A stretch of DNA of 64,000 bases from Antedon mediterranea (lineage: Eukaryota > Echinodermata > Crinoidea > Comatulida > Antedonidae): positions 1,472,288 to 1,536,287 of the forward strand of contig NC_092676.1 of assembly GCF_964355755.1 (NCBI RefSeq). Direction: 5' to 3'. Shown in pieces: positions 22,126 through 35,300 of this stretch. Below the pieces are notes generated by a model. It ran no database searches. It had not been told where the DNA came from and worked only from the letters and a program-made list of their open reading frames with translations. Position numbers and translations under genes: made by a program. Numbering within the stretch: position 1 is the stretch's first letter; each line of letters starts with the position of its first letter.

Positions 22126-25100
22126 ATGGGGAAGAAAGGAAAGAAAAAAGATGGAAGTGGCAAGAAAAGTGGAAAGAAAAAGGGAGGAAAGAAAGGAAAA
22201 AAACCAAGTGAGCCTGAAATGACAATAAAGGAAGCAATATTGGCTTATCAGTAAGTTTGTTGAAACGACAATTAACTTAATTATAATTTAATAAATTGAA
22301 AATATATTAAAATGTGTGTACCTACCAACATGCTATACAAAATATAAATTATTTGTTTAATTTTACTAGAATAAATATAAAAGAGAAAAGCCTTGAAGAA
22401 TTTATGTATGAAATTAAAGGATTGGAAGAACAGAACACAAGGCATAAAGAACGAGTAAGTATGCTGGACAGGTTCAAAGTACATGGAATGGCAAGTAGAT
22501 TAAGTCTTGTACACAATGTACACTACAGTGTGTTCTGAGTTATGAGATGGTAACTGGTCTCAACAGAGCAGGGACTGTAGTTGTATCTGAAAAAAAAATA
22601 CTATTCTAAATATTTCATGCTGAATTTATAATTAAAATGTTTTTATCTTACAGAACCAGCGTTTAAAAGAAGAACAACTTTACCACATTAAAACATTATT
22701 AAAAGAAGCGAAAGACGACGACAAAGATGTTGAGCAGAAATCTGTGATTAGCAAAGCAGAAGTCGAGACAACGATGAAAGAGAAATGGGCGATAGAAAAA
22801 CAAGAACTTAAACATATCGAAGGTGTTTTCTTAGCAAATGATATTTCTAATATTTCGATTGTAGCTAATACAATTTGGCAATCGAAAGTAACCAGTGGTA
22901 TTTAAACTGTTACATACTTGCAAGAAATGTTAACCTATGCAAACTGGGTCACACTCACAGCCAGCATTCAATTTTCTCCACCCATCCCCAATTCCCCAGC
23001 ATAGATTGTCATATTTTATATAAATAATTATATTTAAAGCATCTTTGCCTCGTCTGTTTTTAACCTCTTGCTACGGCATTGGCAAAGCTAGATTTATGTT
23101 ACCATCAATTTACCATAGTCTATAAAAGTATTTAATAATAACTATAAAATGTGTATATTACTTCTTAAAAATTTGATTTATTTCATTTTTCTCTCAGAAA
23201 TTGAGCAGGAGATTGCAAAGAGAAAGCTTGAAGTTGAAGAAGCTAAAGGTCATGTGACTAAATGGCAGAACTACAAGGAAAAGGGAAGTCACGTGCACAC
23301 CAAACAAATCATTGTTCTGGAACATGAACTTGGTGACATGCAAAACAGCTTCCTGGAAATGCAAGGTAATCCATATACCGTAGTCCTCCGGGTATAATCC
23401 CACCCCCCTTGTACGTGAAATTTGCCCGAATTTGGGAAGTGGGACTATACCCGGGGATTTCCCGGTGCATGAACTGAAAATGACAATATTTCTTCTGGCT
23501 ACGATTTAGGCTATCTAAAGCTATATTCCGATGTAGGCCTAGACATTAGACTGCCAGGTCATCTAGGCCTAGGCGGCCTAATTGGTCTATGCCTACTGTA
23601 TAGATTTTCTCCCAGATTTCTACTTAAAAAATACCCTAAAATGTGATCTGGGCCTGGCGACATAACTCATACAAGTTCTCCGTCTCTCCCGATTCCCCAC
23701 GCTCGAGCTCTGTGCAAATCGCATGTTGTTGCATGGGACACGAACTACAGTACTGCTCCGGCCGGTATAGAGGGCGGTGTTTTTTTTATGGTAATCAAGC
23801 ATGCAGTAGTGTAAACAAGGCATGCAGAATGTACACGGCGAGCGAGTGTGCGGCGAATGCATGATGTGCAGAACGCGAAGATCGGGGCGATGATATTAAG
23901 GTTGTATTCAATTTTACGACGGCCAATGTTTGATGAGTTTTAAGTCAGCCGAATTCAGAGAAATTACTCTATTTTTTGGTGAGAATTTCTTTAAAAAAAA
24001 TCGACGTCGGCCAAGCTAGCTAGGCCTACCTCTTCTGTCCTAATGATAAATTATACACTGGGACTTTGCCCGGGGATATGCTTGCGTGCGAAGGTAATCG
24101 TAAAGTCGGGGGTGGGATTATACTCGAGGTGGGATTATACCCGAGGAACTACGGTACTATAAAGCACAGTTTACAAAAACTGTATGCCCAAAAGGCTTTT
24201 AGGCCAATATTTTTTTTTTCTTTTGTATTTTATGGTTTTTTGTTCTTTTTAAAGGGCATTTAGAGAAAACATTAGGTGTAGCAAAAGATGAAATTCGCAA
24301 ATCAACTGAGCAACGGTTAGATGAGCAAAAGTACATTGCATCAGAGGTTAGTCATCTTTTTGGAAAAATTGTTATTGTTTTCTAATTTAAACAACACATC
24401 TGATAAGTGACAATTATAGCACCTTCTGTTGTTTGGAGGTGCTTATGTTTGTTATCAAAATGGTATAGCACCCTCTATTATAATAATACTAGGCAGTATG
24501 AAACTCAGGGCGCGTTTATACAACACGCTATTACACGCATATTCTACACGCCTACGAGAAGTGTGTTGTATAACAACAAAGAGATTCCGTGTAATGAGAT
24601 TTTAATTGCAAAAAAGGCTACTTGGCTGAATCCTAAAATTTGGTGGATTCCCGGTCGCCGTTACCGTGTTGGAAGTGTCCTCAGGGTATATTTTGACCTC
24701 TCGTTAAACAGGTCGTAATATCAATCATGTCATGCGACGTCTAACAAGATTGGGCCCATTTATTGCTGCTTCGCTGCCAGCAATCATCCTCCTAGTCTTA
24801 CGCCTAGCCTGGTAGGGCCAACTCGTAGTGGTAGTAGGCCTCTGTAGACTATCGTTTCCCACTCCAAACAGAATAAAAAATAACATCGCAAAAATGGCAT
24901 CTTCTTCCATAGTGTATAGATGAAACAATGAAACCCTTAAAATAACTTTTATTAATTTAAATGAACCGAGAACAAAATAAACAACAATGCAAACGTGAAC
25001 GAATACAATAATGAAAACGGTAAAAACCGCGCGAATACATCGGACAGCGAGGAGGCGACGATGATTTGTGGACAACCCAGCCAACAATTCAATTCAAGCG

Positions 25101-27031
25101 ATCAACGATTTGACCTTTTATCCTAGCATGCACTGCGTGTTGATGAAACTTCCGGTACAACACGGTATCGTGATTTCTAGTATAACAGCAAACGTTAGGT
25201 GGGTTGACCTCGGTCCGAACAACACGCTAAAAATTAAAGCCGTGTTCAAATTTAGGGTGTTGTATAAACACGACCTAATTGACATCGTATATTTTAACAT
25301 CATTTTTTAAATTATTTTTTTCAGAAAGCAATGACAACTTTAGATAAATTTAGCACACAAGAAGTAAAAGATAATGACTGGTTAAAAAGAGAGGTGAATT
25401 AATGGTTTATATTGTCAGTGTTTTTATAAAATGAATGATTACTTCAACAAAATAAATTAAAAATTTCACTAGCAGGGGATGTCGTGGACTACATCCAAGT
25501 GAATCAAGAAGCTAAACAATCTGCCTTGTATTTCAATCAAATAGCCAAAAAAAAAGTCTACTGTTGCGTTCTTGCAGCCGTCTTGTTCTGGTGACATATG
25601 GCCCTCATTGACAGATATTAGTATCACTGGTCAGTTGACTTCACTGCTGGTGTACTTGAGATCTACATTTTTACCATGTATACACTTTTATTCTAATTCT
25701 TTCTAGCATTTACTTTATATTTTTAAGGTGCACGGTACAAGGTAGCTCCCTCATAGCACCACCCTAAACACACCACAGTGTATTATTATGATATTCTTAT
25801 TCTCTTCATAGACTCACATTCATAGAGAGGAAAAAAATTCTTTACAAGAGGAAGTTGAGCAGTTAGAACATGAAAACCTTGGTATTATGAGTGAACTGTT
25901 TGATTGTAAAGTGTCTGACCTCAAAATATCCAGGTGCACTACATATTTAAATATTAATATTAGCATAAACAGGTGTGCAATTTGATATATTAGATACACC
26001 ACTAGGTATTAAAGTAACCAAATTATAAATTTTTTAAAACTTTTACTTTTCATTTGACAGAAACTTTTTCCTATCACAATATTCTGACGAAGATACACAA
26101 CGTAAATTTGGACTTTTAGAAAATGATTTATCTCAAATTGAACCAACAAGTTCAAAGATTGTATCAGGTGTGTGCTTATTTTAATCAAATTTATAAATGC
26201 TATTTATATATTGTACATATAACTTTTAATAAAAAATAATATTGGCAGGGTAGCTATCATAGGATTTAGCTTATCATCTTAAATTGAGGTGCAATTTATT
26301 ATTAGAAAAAGTACAATATTTTGAATTTACACTAAATAAAACGTTGGAAGATCCAAATTAGAATAAAGTTGTGTTTTTATCTTATTTATAAATAATGTGT
26401 ATTCTCATACAGGTAGTAGGCCTCTCAGTGCAACCCAGAGGGCGGTAGAAGCCAAATTAGCTAGTTTGAAACTGCGTGAAGACGGTGCTTCCTCTGGTGC
26501 GGAGAGTGACCATCTGGATGATGACCCTACTGAATGTCTTCTGAGATATGAAGATGAAGAATTTGATGTAAGGAATAGCAATAACGATAATTAAATTGAT
26601 TTATTTTACCAAAAAAAAAATGTGTCTTACATAAAGGGAGAATTGAATTACTTCCAGTTATGTCATAATGTCATATAAACTAACAAAAACAATTAAAAAG
26701 TGTCGCATCACTCTCATACGGTATACTGACAAGCATTCGGGGGAAATAAAAGGTTCCCCAGCTCCAATGGCGCGCTAGTATCAGTCGTGTGTTTTAGTAG
26801 ATAGAGTAAACATTAGTGCTATTATAGATGTTACAAAGTTCGGATTTTTTTTCTTAATAGGAATACTTAAAACTCGGTCCTGTGGAGCTAAAGTTGTTGA
26901 GTATCAGTGGAGAACAGAAACCAATTCATCCTCCTAAGAAACTGTCAAATAAGGAAGTAGAAGCAAAGTTATCGGCACCTGATATTTGGCCAGTTACTGA
27001 AGACATGGTTAATAAGCTGGCTACTACATGA
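22126..27031 (+). CDS. ccdc83: CCDC83-like coiled-coil protein, ten exons
   Basis: Exons: 22126-22250, 22370-22454, 22654-22822, 23198-23365, 24255-24346, 25325-25393, 25812-25933, 26061-26167, 26413-26567, 26861-27031. All have GT-AG ends and consistent phases, giving 420 aa, close to vertebrate CCDC83. The first 27 residues are Lys/Gly-rich. Residues 30-270 are long helical coiled coil with family signatures: EAILAYQ, then EFMYEIKGLEEQN, NQRLKEEQLYHIKTLLKE, TTMKEKWAIEK, DNDWLKRE and EQLEHENLGIMSELF. The C-terminal third is less conserved and acidic (SDHLDDDPTECLLRYEDEEF). Its molecular function is not established; family expression points to ciliated or testis tissue. I identified it from remembered family similarity, so a related ciliary coiled-coil protein is the main alternative. 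Introns 4 and 5 each hold a transposon-like element, and another begins 16 bp after the stop. Confidence 0.87.
23376..24156. mobile_element. Element E: 781-bp non-autonomous transposon with 29-bp inverted ends
   Basis: The left end TACCGTAGTCCTCCGGGTAT is the near-perfect inverse of the right end ATACCCGAGGAACTACGGTA, and both continue into a shared GGTGGGATTATAC segment. The element lies in CCDC83 intron 4, starting ten bases after the exon-4 donor. A frame of about 73 codons inside shows no transposase motif. Confidence 0.88.
24507..25276. mobile_element. Element I: about 770-bp inverted-repeat element in CCDC83 intron 5
   Basis: GGGCGCGTTTATACAACACG near the left edge is the imperfect complement of GTGTTGTATAAACACGACCT near the right edge. 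The flanks have not been resolved to a clear duplication and the interior has no recognisable coding. Confidence 0.6.
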
Positions 27032-27046
27032 TTACTTTTTATTATT

Positions 27047-28502
27047 AGGTTATATGCATGATATGCATATAACCTCTTGATTCTGTCAAAATCTTTATTT
27101 ATTTATTTATTTATTTATTTATTCTTTCCTTAGCACTATTTTGTCCGTGCATTATCTTGGCATCAGTTTAATCTAGCTAAGTCAAGTTTTCAGAGTATAT
27201 TCCTTATGGCCAGGAATCGATGTGGTTATATTTTCACGATGCGTAATCAAAAATTACGCGGTCTACGCGCGATTTTACGAAATCACGTTTGTAATCATAT
27301 CTTCACAAGCATGAATCACAATTAAACAAAATTTGGTACTCATAAATTTCAGGTCATATTTCATCATATGGCAATACAATTACGTGCGTAGCGCATATAA
27401 CGCTTGCGTACGCGCGCTTAAAATGTTCAAAATTGTCAAAATTTATTTTCGATGAAATTAGAGTACGTTTCAGGCAATTTTAAGCGTTTAAAAAATTGCC
27501 ATGAGTGCGCAAATTTTTGCACGCGCACTGCGCGTTAAACGTTAATGCGCACTCTTTTTGCCCGATTTCTGTTTTACAATCTTTCTTTAATAATATCATC
27601 ATATTTGATTCAGGTTTCAACTCGGAATTGCGTTATACGAGCACGTCAAAAGTGATTGGCTACGCACGTATAAGTTAACAAAATGGTGAAAATATGCTAA
27701 ATTTTTAAATTAATATATATCGTCAGAATGCAGGGGAACACCTATTTTTTATTTCATTTTCTTGAAGTGTATGTATCATATGTATGATTTATTATCAAAT
27801 TAAGAGAACCAAAGTTGATTAAGTCATCATTAATTGCATATTAAATTTAAAAAAAATAATTTCGACAATCAAACAAATTATGACATTTTCTTAGGCCAAA
27901 ATAACAAACTTAACATTAACTTTCTTCCTTCAAAAGTTCATATATTAAAGTTAAAAGTATGTAGTTTGACAGTGCATCATTTGTTTACATTTTAAAGATG
28001 TCATCATAGTAAAAAATTATAATTCATTTCGGTATGTAATAATCTATTTGCATCAAAGTGGTTACTGCATAGTAAATACACGGAGGAATCTTTCTACAAA
28101 TTTTAGTCAGTTGTGTATGGCTCGGTGGTCTGTGCTCGTGTCTATGGCATTCAAGGTACCGAGATCGAGTCTCACCTTGGGAAACGAAATAAGATTTTTT
28201 TTTTATTATCCGTATTGTTTGTTCAAATTTATTTCTTAGTGTATAGATTATACACATGATTTATAATGAAATCTAGATAAAAATTAACTTATGTCTTTAT
28301 TATTATGTAACAACAAATGTGGTTTATGACATTATACGCATATGGATCTTTGATCGGATTGTGATACCGGCTATGGTGTTCGCGTTAGCAAGGTACTAGG
28401 TCCTATCATATATTATAAATAATTAAAGATTCTGAGAAAATCAATCAATCAATATATCTTTAAAAAATCAATTATCTTTATTTAAATCAATGCATATAAC
28501 CT
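27047..28502. mobile_element. Element G: candidate 1.46-kb element abutting CCDC83
   Basis: The left end AGGTTATATGCAT and right end ATGCATATAACCT are exact complements, with TA on both outer sides. The left end also forms an almost perfect 29-bp local palindrome. Inside are a (TTTA)n run at 27096-27123, a CG-rich part with GCGTACGCGCG-type words and a tRNA-like segment. It starts 16 bp after the CCDC83 stop and may therefore supply that gene's 3' UTR. Confidence 0.55.
28105..28200 (+). repeat. tRNA-derived SINE relic
   Basis: TGGCTCGGTGGTCTGTGC (A-box-like, about 28118) and GATCGAGTCTC (B-box-like, about 28163) sit at tRNA spacing and are followed by an A/T-rich tail with a T run. Lies inside element G. 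Confidence 0.5.
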
Positions 28503-28724
28503 ATAATTCGTCATAGTGACGAATTAAATCTAGTTAAATATTTAATTGTTTGATAATAAAAATAATGCACTGCCCTTGCAGCATTTATTTCGTTCAATAA
28601 AATAGAAAATTCTTTTCCATACACTACTGTATAACATCTAAAATATGTAAAGCAAAAACAACAAAGTTTACATACTATTCATTAATTAGTAATAAAAATC
28701 CATAAAATGTCTTACCAAGGACAT

Positions 28725-28800
28725 ATGCTAAGTGTACAGATTGCGATTCGAACTGCTGCCTCATAATCAAGACATCTGAACCGACTGGGCGACTTTAGCA
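28725..28800 (-). repeat. tRNA-derived SINE relic
   Basis: Minus-strand GTCGCCCAGTCGGTTCAGA and GCAGTTCGAATCGCAATC match A-box and B-box positions. The stems do not form a full cloverleaf. Confidence 0.45.
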
Positions 28801-28988
28801 TGGTTCCTCATAATATTTAAGTATGTTAATGTATGTTAATGTATGTTAATGTATGTTGATTAATTCTGAAAATGAAAAGATAAATATTCCTTTAATGCAG
28901 AAATTCTTTTCAAATAAATTATTTATGAATTACCTGTTTTTTCCCTGTATTATTGTTTCCTATTTCAACTAAGGTACTAACTGCAACT

Positions 28989-29130
28989 AAAGCTCTGTCT
29001 ACACTATCAAACTAGTTTGACCAAAAAAAGTGTGATGTGCCCAAATATGGTAGTGATATGACATCATGTCCATGTATGGGCACATCACATTTTTTGTTCA
29101 CATAAAGTTTGATAGTGTAGATAGAGCTTT
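28989..29130. mobile_element. MITE family A, cleanest copy
   Basis: A 142-bp element with AAAGCTCTGTCTACACTATC at the left and its inverse GATAGTGTAGATAGAGCTTT at the right, and TA flanks. The core has TGTGATGTGCCCAAATATGG facing TATGGGCACATCACATTTTT. It serves as the reference form for the copies at 7.2, 10.6 and 18.3 kb. Confidence 0.92.
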
Positions 29131-32100
29131 AGGTACAAATTGCAAATAACTAATTACATACAACCAAGATATGAATTACAACCAAGCTACTAATTACAAC
29201 CATGCAACTCCATGAACTGAATACCACTTCTGGGCTGCAGCAGGCTTTTGATATTACCCATCATTCCTTTGGATAGTTTTAAATCTTTTTTGAAAGATTA
29301 GAAAAAAAAGTTTTTAAAAGGGTGTTTATACAAATTATATATCTATCTATATGTCTATACAAATTGTTGGGAATTCGCGATTTTCGCGCGCCCTTTATTT
29401 TCGCGATCGTAGTTCAATCGCGAAAATAAAGAGCGCGCAAAAATGTTGGGTTTTACAGTATCTATCCGTGTCTCTATTCAAATTGTATACAGTAACACAA
29501 TGTTCCTATGGAAACATAGAACAATGGAAGACAGTATAGGCTACACCGTAAAAAAATACCGATCAAAATGACGACGACTCGACAACAATGTATGTGTATG
29601 CACCGTCCGTTTTGGCATTTAAGATTAATAGCTCCATAAAAGCTATGTACTACCAACAATTAGCAAACATAAGTCATCTCGCTACAATTAGCGCACGTTT
29701 CATCAGCCCGACAAAAAGGAATTTTATAACACAAGTATGTTTGTTAATACTGATCGCCTATTTCATTTACCAATCAACAAAGCCAAATGACTTTGTACGC
29801 GCGTTTACAAACGGCGATTCGCTAGTGCATCATCAGACAACTGACCAATCACAGGGTAGACTTTTGACTACCGGCAGACAAGTAGGGTGCTCCGAACGGA
29901 ATTAAGCACCGCGCGGTCTCCACCTGCTTCGTTCCCATACTCTATTTTCAAATAACCGCGTATCATAAAAATCTTGAAGCTAGTTTATCGGATAGTAGGT
30001 AAATTACGCAAGATCGTCTCTCTGGTCCACAAGAGATGTTTTCGAGGTAAGAAGAAGAGCGACTGATGACGATGATGATGGAGGAAACACTATTTTCTCT
30101 CACTGTCAAATCGGCAGTCAAAGTTAGTAAGTACTAAAGTGTCATAGTTTTATTTACTTAACTTATCTTTCAGCTTTTTATCAATTAGGCCTGTATCATG
30201 AATAATAATAATTTTTACATTTTTATAATATTTCATGTTTTTTTATAAAATTACATTTTCAAGTGTTTGTTGCATTAATCCAATAAAGTCAGATATAATA
30301 TGTACGTTGGTGGAACGGAACGATTTTGTCATGTTAGGAATATATATAATAACGAATTTGACGTATTGCTTTATACGTCAAGCGTTTGTGTCTGTATGAT
30401 AGGCCGACTGTTACGTAGTCTATAGCACCTGAACAATGTCACAGGGTCCTGAAATAGACGCACGTCAACATAAATATTGTTAGTTTACGGTTCTGTCACT
30501 ATAAAACTAATCTTTGACACAAAATTAAGATGTAAAACACAAAACTTTAACTGCATCGGCAACAACGAAATTAAATCTAAAGAAACATAAAAAAACTAAA
30601 AATTAAATAAGAATAACCGAAGTGCGACTGTGTTAAATATAGTGTATATTCTTGTCTTGTCATGTTGCTGTTTAACGGCAACTCATATTTGGCAAACAAA
30701 ATTACTTTACATAATCAAATATCTCTGTATTAATTAGACCTAGGGCCTACCACAAACGAAAAGAATTTCAAATACAAAATGTATTGTTTTCTCTTTAAAA
30801 AAATGCATGCGTCAAAGCTTATTGCCATACCCTTTATTTTTATAGCGAATCCATCACAGGTTAATTAAAAACTATAAATGCATTGATTGGTAAATACGAT
30901 ACAGTAATTGGAATGGTTTCGGTAAAATACCAAACCATTTTCATGCCTAAAAAAAAATGATAACGTTTAAAGAATAATTTTAAAAAGTTAACTTGACATT
31001 TTGCATTTTATAGCGCGGCACAAACGCAATGCGCTCCGCACAAACGCAATACACTCGGTACAACGCAATGCACTCCGCACAAACGAAATGCGCTCCGCAC
31101 AAACACGTTTAACTTGCACAAGACTCCTTATAAAGTGATACAATACTTAAAGGTTTTTTTTTATAAATTGAAAACAATGTTTAGGCTAATTGTTACAGAG
31201 AACAATTATTACATTTTATTCAAATATTAATTAATAAAATAATTATTTTATTTATAACTTGTAACGCTTGGAAGTGAAAGTTTGCTGTCAAGCTGTTGGA
31301 TGATTACAATAAGTTATCGTTAAATGGAGCTAACACTTGTTAGGCCTGGCATCATCACGAATCAGTGAACAGTCCCAGCTGACTGCTGCTCTCGGTGTGA
31401 ATGGCAACAAAGCAGTTAGCCGATGCTTGGCCTACGATGTACAAAACTACAGTAAATCACTAAACAGCTTATTCAATCAACCGATTATTACAAGAATGTC
31501 ACAATTGCTTCGGGCCAATTTTTCTCAGTCATAAATTTCTTTTTTCACTTTAAATTCTATTCTCTATATTTATTCTACAGGATTAACAATTCTGGTTAGC
31601 ATCTTTACATTTTTTAAATTTCATACGCATCCAATAGCGAGTAACTCGCCAATTATTACAGGATGGATAAACTATTTTATAACCCAGTCACCAGGTCAGG
31701 ATTGAACCCTGGACCCTGGGATTGGGAGGAAAGCACGTTAACCACCAAGCTACAGCTCCACTACAATTCTGGTTTATTAATTAATTCAATGTTTATTTCA
31801 TGATGATTCGACTTAATCTAGAAATATTGAATTTTATAAAGACGTTTTTGCTTTTCGTCGTTAAATTTTAATTTGAGTGCACGCGCGTGTAAGAAATTGG
31901 GCTGCGCAGTAATTGTGACTTACACAATTTTATCAACATACAAAAAAACGTAAAAAATTAAAGTATTTGGAATCAATTAGTAACCTGTTACGTTTTGAAC
32001 ACAAACAAAATACAACATATTACAACCTGTGACAAAGTTATCAAATTATTAAGCACAGATATTTCACAAACACAAACGAATATCATTTAGCAATTATTTC

Positions 32101-32340
32101 CAGTGTTATTAATTCAAAGACAGTTTTCGCTTTGTGACACTCGTTTTGTAGTGCAATGTTACCGTGCTTAGCGACGCTGTATTATAATACGACTTTTAGC
32201 AACTTGCTTATTTTGGTAGCATCTTTCTGACTAGTGATTGGCTAAGCCATCGGATAAGTTAGAGTAAAAGCGTCAAAAGCTCGCACACGCGGTGTACTTT
32301 TGCTTGGATTTTTAAAAGGAAGCCACGGCTAAAATATAAA
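29131..32340. other. Gene-free interval upstream of the nuclear receptor
   Basis: No conserved coding sequence is seen. Contents: a foldback near 29366-29455 (GAATTCGCGATTTTCGCGCG facing AATCGCGAAAATAAAGAGCG), a 105-codon frame at 29588-29905 treated as a finding, a short 20-bp tandem repeat around CACAAACGCAATGCGCTCCG (31015-31110), and a tRNA-derived relic at 31.7 kb. A GTAAGA donor-like site after TTTTCGAG near 30035 may belong to a noncoding 5' exon of the receptor. Confidence 0.4.
31660..31768 (-). repeat. tRNA-derived SINE fragment
   Basis: On the minus strand TAGCTTGGTGGTTAACGTG (A box) and GGGTTCAATCCTGACC (B box) are both close to consensus. They are about 31 bases apart and followed by an AT-rich tail. 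Confidence 0.6.
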
Positions 32341-35300
32341 ATGACAATGAAAGTTACTAAAGGTAAGTTGGATTAATTAAGAAAATCTTACTAAGAGTTG
32401 TATGTTTAGGCAAACGGGACCGTAACCATGAGAACGAGAGGGGAAGGCGCGCGAAGTACACTCTCTTACATAATTATTTTAGTACATTATAAGCTACCGT
32501 ATGTGTTTTCATATTTCTACAATTAACTACAACAAAGGTACGGTGTATATATACAAGGAAGGTTCTTGTTTTCATATTTCTTTTTCGCCACCAATCCATT
32601 GGAATATATAACACTGCAGATAAAATATCTGGAGTAGCCATCCCCACGACCAAAACGACAAAAACGACAAAAACGTATCCCGACTGCATAACTTTTGCTA
32701 TTGGTCTACATTATTACAACTTTAACTGCGCTAGACACAAACGTGTCTCCTCTGATCCAAAAAGAACAACACAACTTTGACAAACTGTACATTTATCAAT
32801 GGCGTAACGTGGAGACCCGAAGCCCCTGGTTTAGGAACCCGAAGTGGCTTTCCAACGCTGGCGGGCATCGGGCGTTTTTTTGACATTTTTCCGACATATT
32901 TTAATGTCTGTTTTTTCTTCTGGGCACTGCTCAGGCCCCCATAAGCTTCTTCGGGGCCAATGGGTTTAGCCAGTGAGCACTCATATACGTTATGCCATTG
33001 TTCATACTTATTTTGCGTCATTTGAATACTTGGGTAGCTATGATAGACCTTTAGATACAGACAACAATTCTCGACAGTGTTTACCAACGACGACGGAACG
33101 ACGCGGCGACGTAACGCAAGTTGTTTCTCCGACAAAGTACTGCACTTCTCCGATGAATTATTAATGTAAACATACTAATTGATAATTAATAAGTGCTTTG
33201 TATATTACATGATGTATATTAAACACAATCAATGTGTCAAATTGTAATGTAATTCTATGTATTCATCTTTTAATACATTCGCCATATCGACTAATTAGTG
33301 TTGAATGTTTAATTCAACTCCAAATTATTTTATTTTTACTTGATGTGTTATCAGCGCATTCAGAGCTTGCTTATAATATGCTTCACTCTAAAGCTTGGTT
33401 CATAGAACGCAACGCAAAGACGTAAGCGCAACGCAAAGACGTAACCGCAACGCAAATACGTAAGCGCAACGAAAAGTCGTTAGCGCAACGCAAATGCGAT
33501 TGGTCAACTTACTTGCGTTGCGCTTAGCGTTATGTCCTAGTGTGAACTAAGCTTTAATAATGATTAACTATCATCACATTAAAATGTGTCTTTTACAGGT
33601 GAGCGGTTGTTAGATATCCCATGTAAGGTGTGTGGGGACAGGAGCTCAGGTAAACATTACGGGGTGTATGCGTGTGACGGTTGCAGCGGCTTCTTTAAAC
33701 GTAGTATCCATAGAAACCGCGCGTACTCGTGTAAGTTGTCAGGACAACGGAGTGGGAGCTGCCCGATTGACAAGACGCATCGTAATCAGTGTCGAGCCTG
33801 CCGACTTAGGAAATGTTTTGATGTCAACATGAACAAAGATGGTAAGATATTTATAACATTATTAGAAATAAATTATCGTCATAATTATTCTTATCACTAA
33901 TTATTAGTCTTACTCAGCAATGTGGTGGTCCCATTAGTCCCATTTCGAGGAAAACCTCCACAAACCCACCATCAAATTTATGTAGGATTATATAGGTTTC
34001 AACTTTTAATCTTGGGATACCAAAGAAACATTAATGATTTATCTAAAATATATATCAGACATTCATCATATACATAAAACTTTGTTAAACATTTGTTACT
34101 AAACGTTCCTCAATACAAATATATTTGTTTTAATCTTACGCACGCATTCCTAAGCACGTCTCATGTATCCTTGTTACTTCGATTGATTTTTCAATTTCTC
34201 AACCGACTAAAAGCCCATCACAACACGATTGTGTGTTTGCCAAATCAGCGTAAAGAATAGGGAAAAAACAGTGTCAGTTAGTCGCTATATTCCCCGCGGC
34301 CTTATCTCTAGGAGTCGATCGTCTGGCATCTGTTTACACACCTTGATATTGGTTCGATAATTTTGAAACCGAACCCCGAAAAGAGGCAAAAAAACACTGT
34401 TACCGCTCCGGATTATGATGTTGTATATAATATGGCAATCGTGTTTATTGATTACCGATTGCAAGTACTTATGTTTCCTTCGCATGACCGATCACAAATT
34501 ACTTATCAGTCAAAATGCATTAATAAATATTGCAAGATTATTATTAAGAAATCAAGTACCGTTACGCGATGACGTAATTAGAAGTATTGACCAATCGCAA
34601 CACATGCCCGAAGTTATACATTAAGAGGTGCTTTTGCCAACACGGATGTATCTAATTAAAATAGTTTAACTATTCAACGGTTATAATAAAGTTATTATTA
34701 TAAAATCGAGATATATATATATATATATACAAATGTTATCAAATCAAACTAGTAGTCGAACTATTCGGAACGGTTATAATAAAGTTATTATTATAAAATC
34801 TATCTACATGTCCACTTTTTATCCTCTTTTTTGTCCTCTTATTGACCAATCGCAACACACGCCCGAAGTTATACATTAAGAGGTGCTTTTGCCAACACGG
34901 ATGTATCTAATTAAAATAGTTGAACAGTTATAATAAAGTTATTATTATAAAATCTATCTACATATCCACTTTTAGTTTTTTACAAGCTTTATTTTATCAG
35001 TGTGGTTGATCCCCACACCGTATGCCCCGATATTAACCAAACGGACACGTTAGAAGTAAAGTTAAAAAATTGTCTAATTGAAATACATATGGCATGCTGC
35101 TATGTCACAATTTAATATTTTGAAATATCGGATATTGATTAATTGATTGATCACTTCAGAATAAATATTCCATATATACAACAAACAATACAACGGAAAA
35201 TCACACTAAAATAGGATTTTCTCTCATTTAGTTTAAGATGTATTGTCCCTTGAAACACAAAAAATGAAGATCAAAATATTCTAAATTTAAATTGGCCATA

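Noticed and set aside
29895-29930. Resemblance to 5S rRNA (CTCCGAACGGAATTAAGCA)
   Set aside because: The surrounding 5S internal promoter and conserved ends are absent.
32731-33135. 134-codon minus-strand frame before the receptor's DNA-binding exon
   Set aside because: It lies in an intron, shows no domain, and looks like repeat-derived sequence.
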